A stretch of 64,000 nt of DNA from Pelargonium tetragonum. Taxonomy: Eukaryota > Streptophyta > Magnoliopsida > Geraniales > Geraniaceae. Location: the NCBI GenBank assembly GCA_036897445.1, contig JAYMTL010000048.1, forward strand, positions 1 through 64,000, given 5' to 3'. This document shows positions 1 through 11,986 of the stretch, piece after piece; position 1 is the stretch's first letter; the number at the start of each line of letters is the position of its first letter. The notes under the pieces were generated by a model. The model saw only the letters and a program-made list of their open reading frames with translations, ran no database searches and was not told the origin of the DNA. Both the position numbers and the translations under genes were made by a program.

Positions 1-2675
1 TGTTTAATTAGTCCGTCTTTTTTTACTTCTTCCTTAAATAAAATAAAGAAGGGTCTTAAGGGTATAAAAATATTAGGCCCGCGTTTTCTATATTTTATAT
101 AACAATTATACTACTGGGTTTCTAGAATTAATTCAGGTGTCATGCCTTCAGTTTGCTTTAAAGGACTCCTCTTCAATCACTTTTATGTACAAAGTCCCTA
201 CATAACCTATACTTTTTAATTAAAAAAAGAGAGTTAAAAAACAAATTTACTGGGAATAGGTACCCTTTCTCGAAAAAGGAGAACTATAGACACTCTAGTG
301 TGGAACACAAAAAAAGAGCCTATTAGTAGTCTAAAAAGGACCCAAACCCACGTGTTACCCGATTAGGAAAGGCTTTAGTTGTCATTATTCAAGGTACGCC
401 AGTATATCCCTATTCTTTTTGCTGGAATGCCTTAAACAACTAACTTGCAAGTCCGTGTAATCTATAGTTATAGCCTTCATAAGAACTTCTATTCGAGAAT
501 CCAAGCAAAGAGTCCTTCAGTGTAAGAAATCGGAGTTTCTTCTGTTATTACAATATACCTCCTGCAAACAGGTTTTTTTTTTAAAATTCTAGAAATCCTA
601 CATCCCTTTTTTCGATCAGTCCTTACACTTTTAGATAGAGAATTTTTGACTTTTTCTACTTCTACGAGTCCCGCCACGCCTCTTTAAAAGGTTTTTACCC
701 TGTCTTAACAACCTATAGACAGACAATAATAGTACATCCGAGCCTCATTAATGGGATTTTGGAGGGAAAAACTAAAAAGAGGTTCTTGCTTATTTACTAG
801 CAAAGTGCTTCAATTTGATGTATTTTACAGGGCTAGGCCTAGAAAGGGGCCCTACCTTGCTTAAGTCAACTAGTATTCCTGGATATAGAAGTAAATCTTT
901 TATAACAAATGAGAGTTATCCATAAGAAAGAATTAAGTTGCCCTCAAGAACTTGAGTTCATATTGGAGTACATATTGACCGAACCGCAGCTTTAAAAAAA
1001 GAAAGAGCTAACACTTTAAGTTGGGTATTCTGGATTGCCTAACAAAAACTTTTGATGTAACGTAGCTGTATTGTATTATATGCAGGACTCAATTTCACAT
1101 TCTCGTGTATTGTGTTCCTTACAAGGGTCTTAATTAAGTAAAGTAATGGTCCAGAGTTTAAGTATAGAGTAAAACTACAAAATCTTGTCGGCCTTAGGAG
1201 TATACTAAAAATGAAAAATCCGGGATCTATCAAGAGGTCCCTTTGAAGTAAAATTAGATCAAGTAAATTTAACTAGAATTTAGAAAACTTGTATTACATT
1301 CGGAAAACTTTGAGGCTTAAAGATAATAAGAGCCGATTAATAACTACTAAAGTTTTTAGTTAGACAAGAAGAATACAGCTGGATGGAAGGGTTATCCGCA
1401 AACCTTTATACTAGAATGTACAGTATAAAAAAGCTACAATTTATATAGAATACTGCGGGGCCTTTTTAAACCCTTAAAAATAAGTAAGACTCAAAGTAAG
1501 TACTAAGATCTATTTTTATACACGAATGTTTTCCTACGAATTTTCTTTGAAAAGCGAGGGCGCGGAAACTCCCTTTTGACGGTCCTAAGTACTTTAGGCA
1601 TCCTATGTCTACTTAATGATTTAGGGGCAATCAAATCCTATTTACTAAAAATGCTAAACACCAAAGGGAGGTTTGACTTTTAATAATAGGGAATTCCAGG
1701 TTTTTTACTTGTAAATATCGCTCGGAAACTTAAACCACTTAATAGGGGATGATATCTTATATAAATAAGAAAGTTTAGATACAAAAAGCACTCCTGAACC
1801 AATCTCTAAACTAGAATTTGTTACGTAATTTTCAAGTAAACCGAGCCCACCCTTACTGCGAATGTTGTAGGTTCGAAGCCTGTTTCTGACAAATAAATCC
1901 TAGTAGTACAAGAAAGCTGGAGCTAGGGGTTTAATACTACGCATATGTCACGAAAAATTCTGTATGCCATAAAGTTTACTTAACTGCTAGGGAAACTTAT
2001 ATGATATGAAACCCTTGAAAAATCTGAAAGCTTTTATTAAAAGCCCATAGTTGACCCCTATATTATGCCTTACTTATTCCTGTTGGGAGTCCGAGACAGT
2101 TTGCTGAAGTTCAAGGTTGGTCGAGAAAATAACTTAACTGGAGATCTAGGAACTTTTGATTCACCAAGATCCAAGAGTATTCTTTTTGTGTTAGATAGAA
2201 CTGGAAAAAACGAATAAAGTACTTTAGCTAAAAGGACTTGAACCCACTACACCCCTATTAAAATGAAGCTTACTCTACTACTGGATTCTTTTTGTAAATC
2301 ATCCGTATAAGAGCATATAAAATTTGACTCAAAAACTATATTCTATAACTGGCTAGGTATAGTTTTTAGATGCTTTTGCACTTTCTTGACAGTGATATCG
2401 GATATTGAGTAACAAACAAGAGCGAGTCCTTTCAACAAAGGAAATATACATAGAATAAGAGTTGATGTATGTTTAAGATAAGAACTAATATAGGCTTTTT
2501 TGGGAAGGAAGTTCCTATAAAATGAAAAGAAAAGCAGTCAAATAGTAAAATATAGGGGTTCGAATCCTACTTCTATATAATATATAGTCGAATTACATTG
2601 TACAAGAAGTTTCTAATATCGAAGATCCATGAGGAAGTTGTTCTATACTAGTTAAATTAAAAACAACTAAAAGCT

Positions 2676-2692
2676 AAGGTAATGTAATTAAT
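2676..2692 (+). repeat. Transposon-end word, copy 1
   Basis: The sequence AAGGTAATGTAATTAAT is identical over 17 bases to the copy at 5,012. By comparison with the pair at 17,523 and 20,337, this orientation should be the right-hand terminus of an element lying to its left. Its left partner was not found and may lie outside the window or be too decayed to see. The TTAA at its outer edge could belong to a TA or TTAA target duplication. Confidence 0.55.
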
Positions 2693-5011
2693 TTACTTTT
2701 AATCCCCGAGTTTCCGCTTAACTACTAGGGTTCTTTTTTATTGAGGGTCTAGTTTACATAACAGGAGATATTCTTAGGTATTATCTATAAAAGTCTAAAG
2801 TTTCACTAGATTCGGATCCCTACTCTAGAAAGGGGTTCATTAAGAAATTCTTTCATTATCTTTCGTTTAGTCGGCCCAGTCCCTGTGAAGCGCCCTTTTT
2901 AGTCTCTTTTGGTAATAAAAAGGATATATAATGACTCGGGAAACCTCTATACTATATACTAGGAAGGCAGTACTTTTGCGGGCTTTGTTTCAACATACTT
3001 TTCGTAATAAATAAGGTATTAAATTTCCAGGAAAATGGGTATTCCTCAATTATATTCTAGTATAGCGGGCATGTAAAGTTTTATGAATACTCTGATGTGT
3101 TAAGTGTTATGTAATTTACATAGGATAAGGTTTTGGAACCGGGTTTACTTAAAATAAAAAAAGAAAGATGGTACTACTATTAGGAATGGAAAAACGGCAG
3201 CTAACTAGCGTACGCCTGAAAAAAGCCCTAGTTATAGGAATCGCTTGAAGAGTCGTTAATAAAATATAAGGAAGCCCCTTGTTTGCTCAATAAGTCAACA
3301 CCTGTGCAAAGTAATAAGGGATAGAATTTTAATGGCGGAGCTCTTAAGGAAATTAGAGAAATGTCATCCAGGCATTTTAAGAAAGAAAGTGAAATTAGCT
3401 TTTTCGGACCAAAACAAATCCTTTAGATAAAGCAGCAATCTTGATACTTCATTAACAACTTTGTATGAACTATAAGGAACTTTGTGCCCTTTAATACGAC
3501 TTTTTATTTGGATTACATTCTTATTTGAGAATAGCATAAACTTAGGTCTTTAGAATCCTTAGTTTTTTCAGTACATCTTTAATAATGAAAAGCGCGAATA
3601 GTTTTAATTCGAAAAGATCTTAACAAAACCTTCTACTAAATTTTGTAGGGTTCTTTTACTCTCCAAATAAGGATAACCGTAGTTTCTGAACGGAGCGCTC
3701 CTCCGATATGCACACACCTAACTGGCCAAGGAACATCCGCCGGGCTAATGACCACCAGAAAAGGAGTGATTTTTAGCTAGTAAGTCTAAGCTCCAGTCAG
3801 CTAATCAATAAAAAAGTAGTTAGCATGTATTAAAAATTCCAATTACCTACTGCAAGTTAAAAAAACACAAAGTAGCTTCATAAAACGGATCTTTTACACA
3901 AGCTGCAAATAGGTAAAACTTAGTCTAAACTCTTCGCGCTTTTCCATTAGTATATCACAGCAAACAAGAGGTCGGATTTTTATCCGGTCTGGGAATACCT
4001 ATATATAGATATCTTATAGTACTCCTATTCTCTATTCTATAGTAATTCCTAGCTCGTAGTAACAAGATTTTGTGTAAATTTGTTGCGATTTTGTCTTTCT
4101 AATAAAAGGGAAGATTATTGGTTAATATAGAGTGCTTAATACGAGGAGCTCGCTTGTACTTGTAAAAGGATGTACTTAGTTATTAGAAATTTCTCCCTTT
4201 CAACTTCGAAACCGGCTCTTGATTTCCGCGAGTTGTTTAAACAAAGCTTACGTATAAACCAATATCAAGCTCCTTAGGACTTTCCTTGTTGAAACTCTAG
4301 ATTAAAAAAAGTTGATACCGTATTCCTGGAATTCTTCATATCCTGAACATTAGAGGTCCTCGTATAGTCTTTCCTCAGATAACCAAGTTATATTTACCGT
4401 AAACTGTGTAGCTCTTACATTATATATCCTCTAATGAATGGCAAGATAGGCATTTTCCTTCGACAGCTTACATGAGAGTGACTAGTAAACCCTTATTCAA
4501 CTTTGTCTAGCACTCTGAAAAGCATTTACTTTAAAAAGTATAGTTTAGACTCTGATAAAAGCCCGAGTAATATTAAGCTAAGGCAGTAGTCAATTCTTCT
4601 AGTTCCGGAATTTTTTGAGTTAAAGTGGGTAGGGAATAAAGAGCTGGTACCTAAACTTTTTTTAACCTATAATAAGAAATAAGAGGGCTTTAAGAAGCGC
4701 GGACAGAGGTCGCTATTTTCATAACATAACTAGTAAGGGAGATTTGTTCTATATAAGGAAAAAGGAATAGATTCTACCCTTTTGTTAGAACCAGATCCAC
4801 CAGGAAAGCAAAGAATAGAGGGAACCCTACAATACAACTTGTTGTAGCGGCGTCCCCTTACACCATTTTAGAATAACAAGAAAATCAAATTCTTTACTAG
4901 GCGCTGTATGCCCTTATCATAACATTGTTTAATTGTTACCAACACAAGGAAACGGAATCTTCGACAAACTTTTAGCAAAAAAATCCTTTTTTTGAACAAA
5001 AGAAATAGAAC

Positions 5012-5028
5012 AAGGTAATGTAATTAAT
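5012..5028 (+). repeat. Transposon-end word, copy 2
   Basis: This copy is identical over 17 bases to the one at 2,676 and has the same orientation. Read on the minus strand inward from the end, the bases after the shared word (TGTTCTATTTC) resemble those beside the copy at 20,337 (TTTGCTATTTC). This suggests the two ends belong to one element family rather than being a chance word. No left partner is recognised. Confidence 0.55.
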
Positions 5029-5430
5029 GAACTTTCAAAGCTATATGAAATAGAATTTTTCTAAAAAATCGGGCCTGAAATCGAGACCTTACAGAAGAGA
5101 ACTAACCGGAAAAAGCGGTTCCAAATTCACCTACGACAAAAGTTCATAAACCCGGTTTCTATTGTATGAATTTTGAAAATGAAAATTTATGTTTTATATA
5201 CAGTCCGTTAATTTCTGTTGTTTTATTACTTATTGCCAAGGGAACGCTCAGGGGTTTTCATTTTGAATGCGGGGTATTGCATTTGGGAATCCCCTTACCT
5301 TGCGAGAAGTAGGCACAGTATCTAGTACAAGGGTTCCTAATAAGTATATAGTTATATAGATAGTTTGTATAGTAATTGATAAGGTATATGGGTTAGAGGA
5401 TTGTATTCGATTGTACTGCCTTCCTCTAAG

Positions 5431-5935
5431 TAAGCAAGCTTACCTCCTGCACTCTGGGTTTATCGCTAGAGAGGCTGGAGCCTTTATAGTATAATGTAAT
5501 AGTGCTCCCGACGGACACTCGGAGGTTAATGCAAAATATTTAAATTTGCATACATACACATTAGTACACCTATCCACTTAGTCTTTGCTTTATGAGCTTC
5601 TTTTTTTCTATTGATTTACTTACTTGCTTAGACTTACCTCTTCTTTTGTATTTTGTATCTGTCTTTTATTAGACTGATTTTCTTGTTGTTATGGTTTCCC
5701 TTTGCGGCTTATTGTAGCCTCTGGTAGTTACTGTCATAGCTTATACTCTTATAGAATAGATAGTAGTTATCTTACTCTTAAAGTTCTTATTGTATTAGTT
5801 ACTTATCTAGTAGAGTAATTTATAGTTTAAGATTGTATTGGCTTAATTGCATTACCTCAGTCCTTATCAAAAGGGAGGGCTCAGCCGTATAAGGATAGTG
5901 TCTATGTTACCGATGGAAACGATAGCGAGGAAGGT
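5431..5935 (-). repeat. Family R copy 1 (inverted relative to 59.2-59.7 kb)
   Basis: Read on the minus strand, this block begins with a 27-base stretch (5,909-5,935) matching 59,201-59,234 apart from a few transitions and small gaps. It passes through an A-rich interior and ends with an 18-base exact match to 59,651-59,668 (AGGAGGTAAGCTTGCTTA). The interior shares the order of short words with the 59-kb copy, for example TATAAG followed by AACTAC and AGAG. On the plus strand the core is T-rich: lines 5,641-5,760 contain 11 TpG but only one CpA. A 24-base stretch at 5,451-5,474 recurs at 63,698-63,721 with one C/T difference. The class of element is not recognised. Confidence 0.6.
5842..5857 (-). 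repeat. Transposon-end word, CpA/TpG form
   Basis: CTTAATTGCATTACCT differs from the other six copies only by G where they have A (ATTGCATT against ATTACATT). TpG to TpA is the RIP change, so this copy probably keeps the older state and the others are mutated. It lies within the family R block, so it may mark an insertion there or be a coincidental part of that family; the 59-kb copy shows no equivalent. Confidence 0.5.
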
Positions 5936-6370
5936 TGAGGTTATAGGTCTTTTATCGGCAGAGAGACCTCTTTATTATACCATAGGGACAATCAATTGTT
6001 AATGATTTAAATTATTCTTAACTTTTGTATTTACTTTGACTTAGGCTTAATTATTTCTTCTTACTCTGCAGTATAGGATCCTTAAAACTTATTAGGAGCT
6101 AGACTTCTCTTAGCTGCACTGCTCTCTTGAAAAGACCCCTAGCTATGCTGCTTCCTTAAATCTTTGTCTTAGAGCTATAATTCATTTCTGTACTCTTAAC
6201 TTAATGGAAATCGTAGACTTACTCTTGTAGCCCTTGTTGTTAGTACCCTTTATCTCTTGTATCCTATCGTAAGTTTTGTCAAGGTATTTCTATTATTTTA
6301 TTTAGATTCAAGTAGTTATTATAATGAGAGTCTCTATAAGAATCTTAGGTTTTGTATGTAGGGCTTTGCA
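5936..6370. other. T-rich flank of family R copy 1
   Basis: The plus strand is strongly T-rich with short C+T runs, unlike the mixed purine and pyrimidine texture that resumes after about 6,380. It may continue the element at 5,431-5,935, since minus-strand words here (AGTAAGAAGAAATAATTAAG and neighbours) resemble 62,820-62,870. The similarity is too degraded to set a boundary. No gene is seen. Confidence 0.35.
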
Positions 6371-9300
6371 CCTGACCGGTATTCTCTTTTAAATCTTTGA
6401 GAGAGCAATGAAAATCATACAGTAAAATAGGCGTAAAGTGTAATACCTAAACTCACGAAAAAGATATTATAGATATAAACTTTAGCATTGTTTTAATTAA
6501 ATATGTATTTCCCTTATTTGTTTATCTTCCAGCGATAAGGAGCTCTTCTGAGAGATTTCCAGTAAAGTAAATAGAGATTGTTACGTTAGGGCCTCCAGGG
6601 GTGTTATTAACGTTTTTACTAAACATAGTTTTTAAACTAAATTATCATAGGCGTAGGGCTCATAAAACAAAGTTTTTCTTCTAGAGTATATATATATAAT
6701 ATGACAGATTTTTACAAGCGTAAGCAAGTGTATCGGTAACGCATAAAAAATGGAAACGTTCTCCTTATTGTTATTGCGGTGAACGAAACACATCTATATT
6801 TTATCTTTAGCTCAAGTCTTTGGAACATACTAAAAAGGTAAGAACTTCCCCTTCGTGTGCTTACTAAGCTTTTGCCCTATCCTACTTAGTTAATATGCCT
6901 CTGTCATACAAAAAAAGCTACTTAAGGAAAAGAACCTAAAAGATTCTTAAAACTTGTCAATAAGAGGTAAACCCTTAGCCCTAACCAAGATTTTAAGTTT
7001 CCCTTTACCAAGAGCCTTACCCGCTAACTTGCAATAAAATAAGGAAGAAATTTGGAGTCTCCTTTTACGAAGCATATTGTACTATGACCGGCTTGGTGTA
7101 AAGCTACGACTTATTCCACATATTACATTGACCAAAAACTATAGACCAATTTTCTGACCAGTTTGAACTTAAGGTATTCTTATATATCCTATATTCAGAT
7201 TCAATTATTTGTAAAGCGAATCCCTTTATTACTTAGAAAGTAGCACATTATCAGCGGGTTATCCTACCTAGGTCTGGTTGGGCTTTGTTCAGAGGATTCC
7301 TAGGATTAGAAGGAAGTTAAGCTAAGTTTTTAAATCATACCAATAAAGGCTAAAGGGTCAAGTCAGTGAAATCGGAAAAGCACGCTTAGTAAGCTATGCG
7401 TGAAAAAGAGGGCTCGTAGTACTCTAAAAAAAGCAATCTAAAAAACGGGGGGCACAAGCCCCAAGCCTTAGCCGCGAAAGTCCTTATATTACTTATACCA
7501 ATTCCAGCAAAACCGTGTAAACACGAAAACTTCTCGATATACTGGTGAAGTCGACGAAGCTCTAACCGCTAAAACTTTATTTAATAGGCTAATGTGCTTT
7601 CTTTCTAAATAAGTTCAAGGGTTGAAAACGAAGAAAGGAACAAAAATTTTATATAAGCGATTCTGATGGCAATTATATAAATAATATAAAAGAAAACTAA
7701 AAAGGTAAGTACTCAACGGCCGAGAAGTTCTAGTTAATAAAATTCTACTAACTGATTTCCCTTTGAGGTTATAAGTTATAGAAATTTACAAGTAGGTCTA
7801 GAAAAAGGATACTCTTTTTTATAACAGAGCTTCTTTGTGTAGCCTATAATGGGATTTTTCTAAGATTTTTCTTATATATATACAAGGAGTTGTGAGAATC
7901 CAGTTTCTTTATTATTAAAAAACACTTTTTCCGTATATCTAATAAGCGGGATTACTCTGTAAATAAAAGAATAATTACATAGACGACCAAAGCTTTAACT
8001 TTCGTTAATCAGTCTGAGAATATAGTCTCGATTTTTAGGTAGTTAAGTCTTTACTTTACTATATGCCCTTGCTTAATTAAAGTGTTTGTAGTTATTGTAC
8101 TATCAGTGCTTATTTAAGTAGTGTATAATTCCTTCCTTAAATAGTAATGGGTTTCTTAGCAAGAGTACTGCAACTTAGAAGTATAGTAAGCAAAAATAGT
8201 GAATGAAATAATAGGAAATGGTCCTTCTTAATTATTAAGAAAAGAAAGATTGTTGTTTTGTTGTTGTATCGAGAATTGGGTATTTCTACGTAAACCTGTT
8301 AAAAAAAGAGAATAATAAACAAAATTGAAATTATCAAATAGGTTTTGCGAAGCACCGCTTTCCAGTCAAAATACGGTACATTTACTAGGGAAGTCAAAGC
8401 CAAACTATAAAAACTCTCTTGATTAGGTTCCCTATGAAAGCCTATTCGACACAAATGATTATGTATCCAAGGGTTCTCCGCAAGCTCGGCAGGTATGTAG
8501 TATAAAACAAGTAGAGGAGTACTCTTCATTCAGAGTATCTAGAGATTACTTGTTAACAAATGTTCAATGATGTAAGATGTAAAGAATTACCTCATTTGTA
8601 GAATCAGAATGAAAAAGTAACAGAATCCTTTTAAGCCGGGTTATCATAAAGTAAATTTTATTAATAACTCTATCTTTCCTTTCGCGAGGACTTATTTAGA
8701 GCTTTTTATTCATCAGGCCTAAAACTCTGGCGGATTAGCATCTTATTGTATATTAATCTTCAGTGTGCTTGTTAACAGCGGAGCTTTTTGCCAGGTACTT
8801 CCCCTAGAAGAATAACCTAAGGAATTAGACAGTGTAAGAGAAATTTATTCTGGATCAAAGAAATTACTTTATTATAAAAGCGCTACATATATGGATTACC
8901 TTCAGAGAAGTGGTTTTCTCTTTTGGGCAGGCCCAGATAGCACACCAATAAACTTAACTCTTAGTTATATTTACTCCCATTTATTTCCTTAGATTAATAA
9001 CGACAAAAAATCTAAAATCTAATCAAATTCCTTATTATAAGAGCAGTGCTGTAAAATCCTAGAAAAAAGCGAAAGTACAATAACACAAATTTTATGGATT
9101 GAAGACTAACCCCTTCGTTTTTAGTAAATTCTAGCAACTTCGTTAATGTAAGCGGCGTCACTTACTTTTAAGTGCTAGAACAGAGCAGATACTAAATTAC
9201 TTGTAGTAGGAATGCACAGTATTATATAATATAGCGTTTTTTAAGTTCAACAAAAACCCATAATTACAATTTCTTGTACCAAGTAACAACAATTGATGAA

Positions 9301-10364
9301 CCTCCTATACTTTCTTTAGGATTATTTAGGAGTTAGAGACTACTTTTTACCCTATTTTATGTACGGAAATTCTAATGAAAATAAAAAACTTAAACAGGTG
9401 TAAACGCTTTAGTGCTACCAGAGATACTATTATAAAAAAGGACGTCTAGGAAAAATATAGAACAAAGAGGCTTGGTTTGAAAGGGCTGTCTATGAAACAT
9501 GTATTCTTGAATTGTTAAGGTTGCCTGACTTGTTTACTCTGCCAATAAAACTATCAAATTTTATGTCAAATACAGATTAAGTGTAGTAAACATAAGCTCA
9601 TAAATTCCGGAATCTTTTTTTATAGCATAGGAAATTGAATAGGTCACTGCGGGCAAGTAAAGTATCCCGCGCCCTCTCCTCGCCTTACTATAACATGCTA
9701 TCAAAATCAAACTTCTTAGCACAAAGTCTAGCAATAACAATAAATAAAAGAAAATCCTTTTTACTCCTGTCTAATTACATCACAAATATAGCTTTATAAA
9801 CAGGTTAGCTTTTATTTACTTTCGGGGAATTTACAGAACATTGGTAAAAAAAAATACAAATAAGTTGCTTTTAATGGAATTATTACCAGATTCCGCTTTT
9901 TTTATTCAGGACTACCTTTACTATATTACATCCCTGCGAGCCCTTTAGATATTCCTTTAACTTGAATCCTGTACTGATCCACTTGGCAGAGCATAATATT
10001 TAATTAAGAATTTTTGCTTACTTACGATACATCGAGATGCGCCTACCCTAAAAATCAAAATAGGAGTGGGTTGTAGCTTTACTAGATTACAATTACACGG
10101 GTATTAGCACTTTAGTAACATTACAAGTATAACTAGAAGTTCAAAGAGGGATCCCCCGCCCATCTTACTTTTTGATTTTCGAAACCCTACTCCCAGAATT
10201 CCCTGTATCGATGCCGTAGAGTCTGAGTATTTTATGCATCTCGCAGTACAAAGTTTTTGGTTCTTTGCTTATACTGGATATAGGAGTCTTTATTATTTAG
10301 AACAAGCTAAGGAAGAGTATTCTAAAATAAAATGATATTGATTTGCTCCTTTTTACTAGCTTCA

Positions 10365-10376
10365 GGGGGGAGGGGG
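10365..10376 (+). repeat. Guanine run
   Basis: Six G, one A, then five G in an otherwise AT-rich setting. Such runs are expected to survive CpA-directed mutation because only a G preceded by T is exposed. No function is assigned. Confidence 0.5.
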
Positions 10377-11910
10377 TTATAACAGAATCTCCCTCTTTCC
10401 TTTGTATCCTAGTTTTTAGTTGGTAAGGTCTACAATCTTCTATGAACACCGACATTTTTTACTAGTTAACCGATACTTATTCCGCTACGAAACTCTAAAA
10501 ATAATTAAGATAGCTCTAGATTGAGCTTACAACAAGTTGTAACTAAAACTAATCCTTAAAAAGTCTAAAGAATTTTCTTCTGCATACTAGAAAAGTTACA
10601 AAGTTAATTAAAACCCGTGGTTCACGTCCGGCAATAAAGACTCTGTTTTTGTGTTTTCATATAGGGTAGCCTTAATTTATTTACAGTTAACATACTTTAC
10701 TTCGCAGACTAATAATATTAATGCTATGTAAAAATTATCTACTAGGAGGGAGGTGCTGTTAGGGAGGTAGATCTGGACCCCCTTTTTTTATGAAAAGGTG
10801 TTGGATGTGTCTTTCGTTATAACTTTCCGCTTCAGCAATATATCACAAGGTTTTTTGATAGCTTTGTTTTAGTTTCAATAATTAGACTTTTTATCTATCC
10901 TCAGACTCCTTTTTGAACTGCTTTACCTAGGTCAGAGAAGTAGATTATACATAGGAAACTTTCCGAAAATGATAAATAGGCTGCTCTCAATTAGGTTTAC
11001 TAAAAAATGTGTGTTTCCGCTTATAAAAGAAATTGACTCAAAAGGGCGCGTTTGATAGTCAGTGCTTTGTACTAGATTGTGTCAACTTTTCACTTTTGTT
11101 CAAAAGGGCAACCCCGCGTATTTGTAAAGCTAGTTTATGGAAACTCCTGTAATTAGAATGGGAGATTCGTCATTCTTCATTATAACTGACAAATGTCAAT
11201 AAATTGCGGGCTATTCCCTATGATAAACTAACTACTATAATGGCTCTACTTGTGGTTCTGTTCTTTTTTCTTAAATAGAGTAACTCTGCCAAAAACTTCT
11301 TGTACTCTTTTTGTAAATCAATTTTGCCTTATTCCGTTTTTACACCGAGGGGGTCGTTTTGAGGATATTCGTTATGTCTTGTTTTTGTAAACTTTCCTTT
11401 GTTTGTGCGCTTACGAAATTTTATTTTACTCAAGTATTGCACTTTGTCAGTAGAATTATAAATCAGCACTTAATGCCACCTTTGTTAACTTATATATTAA
11501 TAGTAGATTTGGACTTCCTTTCAGGCCTCGAGGTATCAGGATCTTGAAGTTAAGGTTTAGCGTGTTATGTTAAAGAGATTAGAATTAGAGGTATTAAGCT
11601 ATGGCTGCTTCATTATCCTATAAAATATAGGAACTTCTTACCTTAAAAAGTGAACCACGTTAATTTTTTGAGGCTATAATATCGAGTAAAAGAGACCCCT
11701 TGTTAGCTTTCTTTATCTTTATGAGGAATCAGTACAAGCAAAAGCACACGAGAGTTAGAAATTAAAGTAGGACAGAATTTCCAATTAGTAAACCTAGATT
11801 TTCCACTAGGAATTTGACAAGCAAGGCTCACTCTTTTGCGTTGTATTTAGGAAAACTACTAGTAGATAGAAGCTCTTAAAATCTTGAGAAATGAGATAAT
11901 TTAAAAGATC

Positions 11911-11986
11911 GGGAGTCAGGTAGGTCGGTAGGTTTGGCTTACAAGTTATGATGAATATGAGGTAAGTCAGTAAGCAGGGGGTGGGG
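11911..11986 (+). other. G-rich patch with two-quartet G4 potential
   Basis: GGTAGGTCGGTAGG at 11,919-11,932 places four GG pairs at two-base spacing, with a fifth GG at 11,936. A second G cluster, five G then T then four G, lies at 11,977-11,986. The arrangement fits the sequence rule for a weak two-tetrad G-quadruplex. The surrounding 200 bases are purine-rich on the plus strand. Whether anything folds is unknown; surviving low-complexity sequence is an equally good explanation. Confidence 0.35.

Larger units (their letters stand above)
1..5430. other. Decayed AT-rich DNA, no gene
   Basis: No supportable gene. The stretch holds two copies of the transposon-end word (2,676 and 5,012, listed separately) and one short patch near 3,690-3,770 that is richer in CpA than its surroundings. 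Several tRNA T-arm-like words (near 1,868, 2,231 and 2,556) have no matching D-arm or acceptor stem, and I do not call them tRNAs. Confidence 0.6.
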
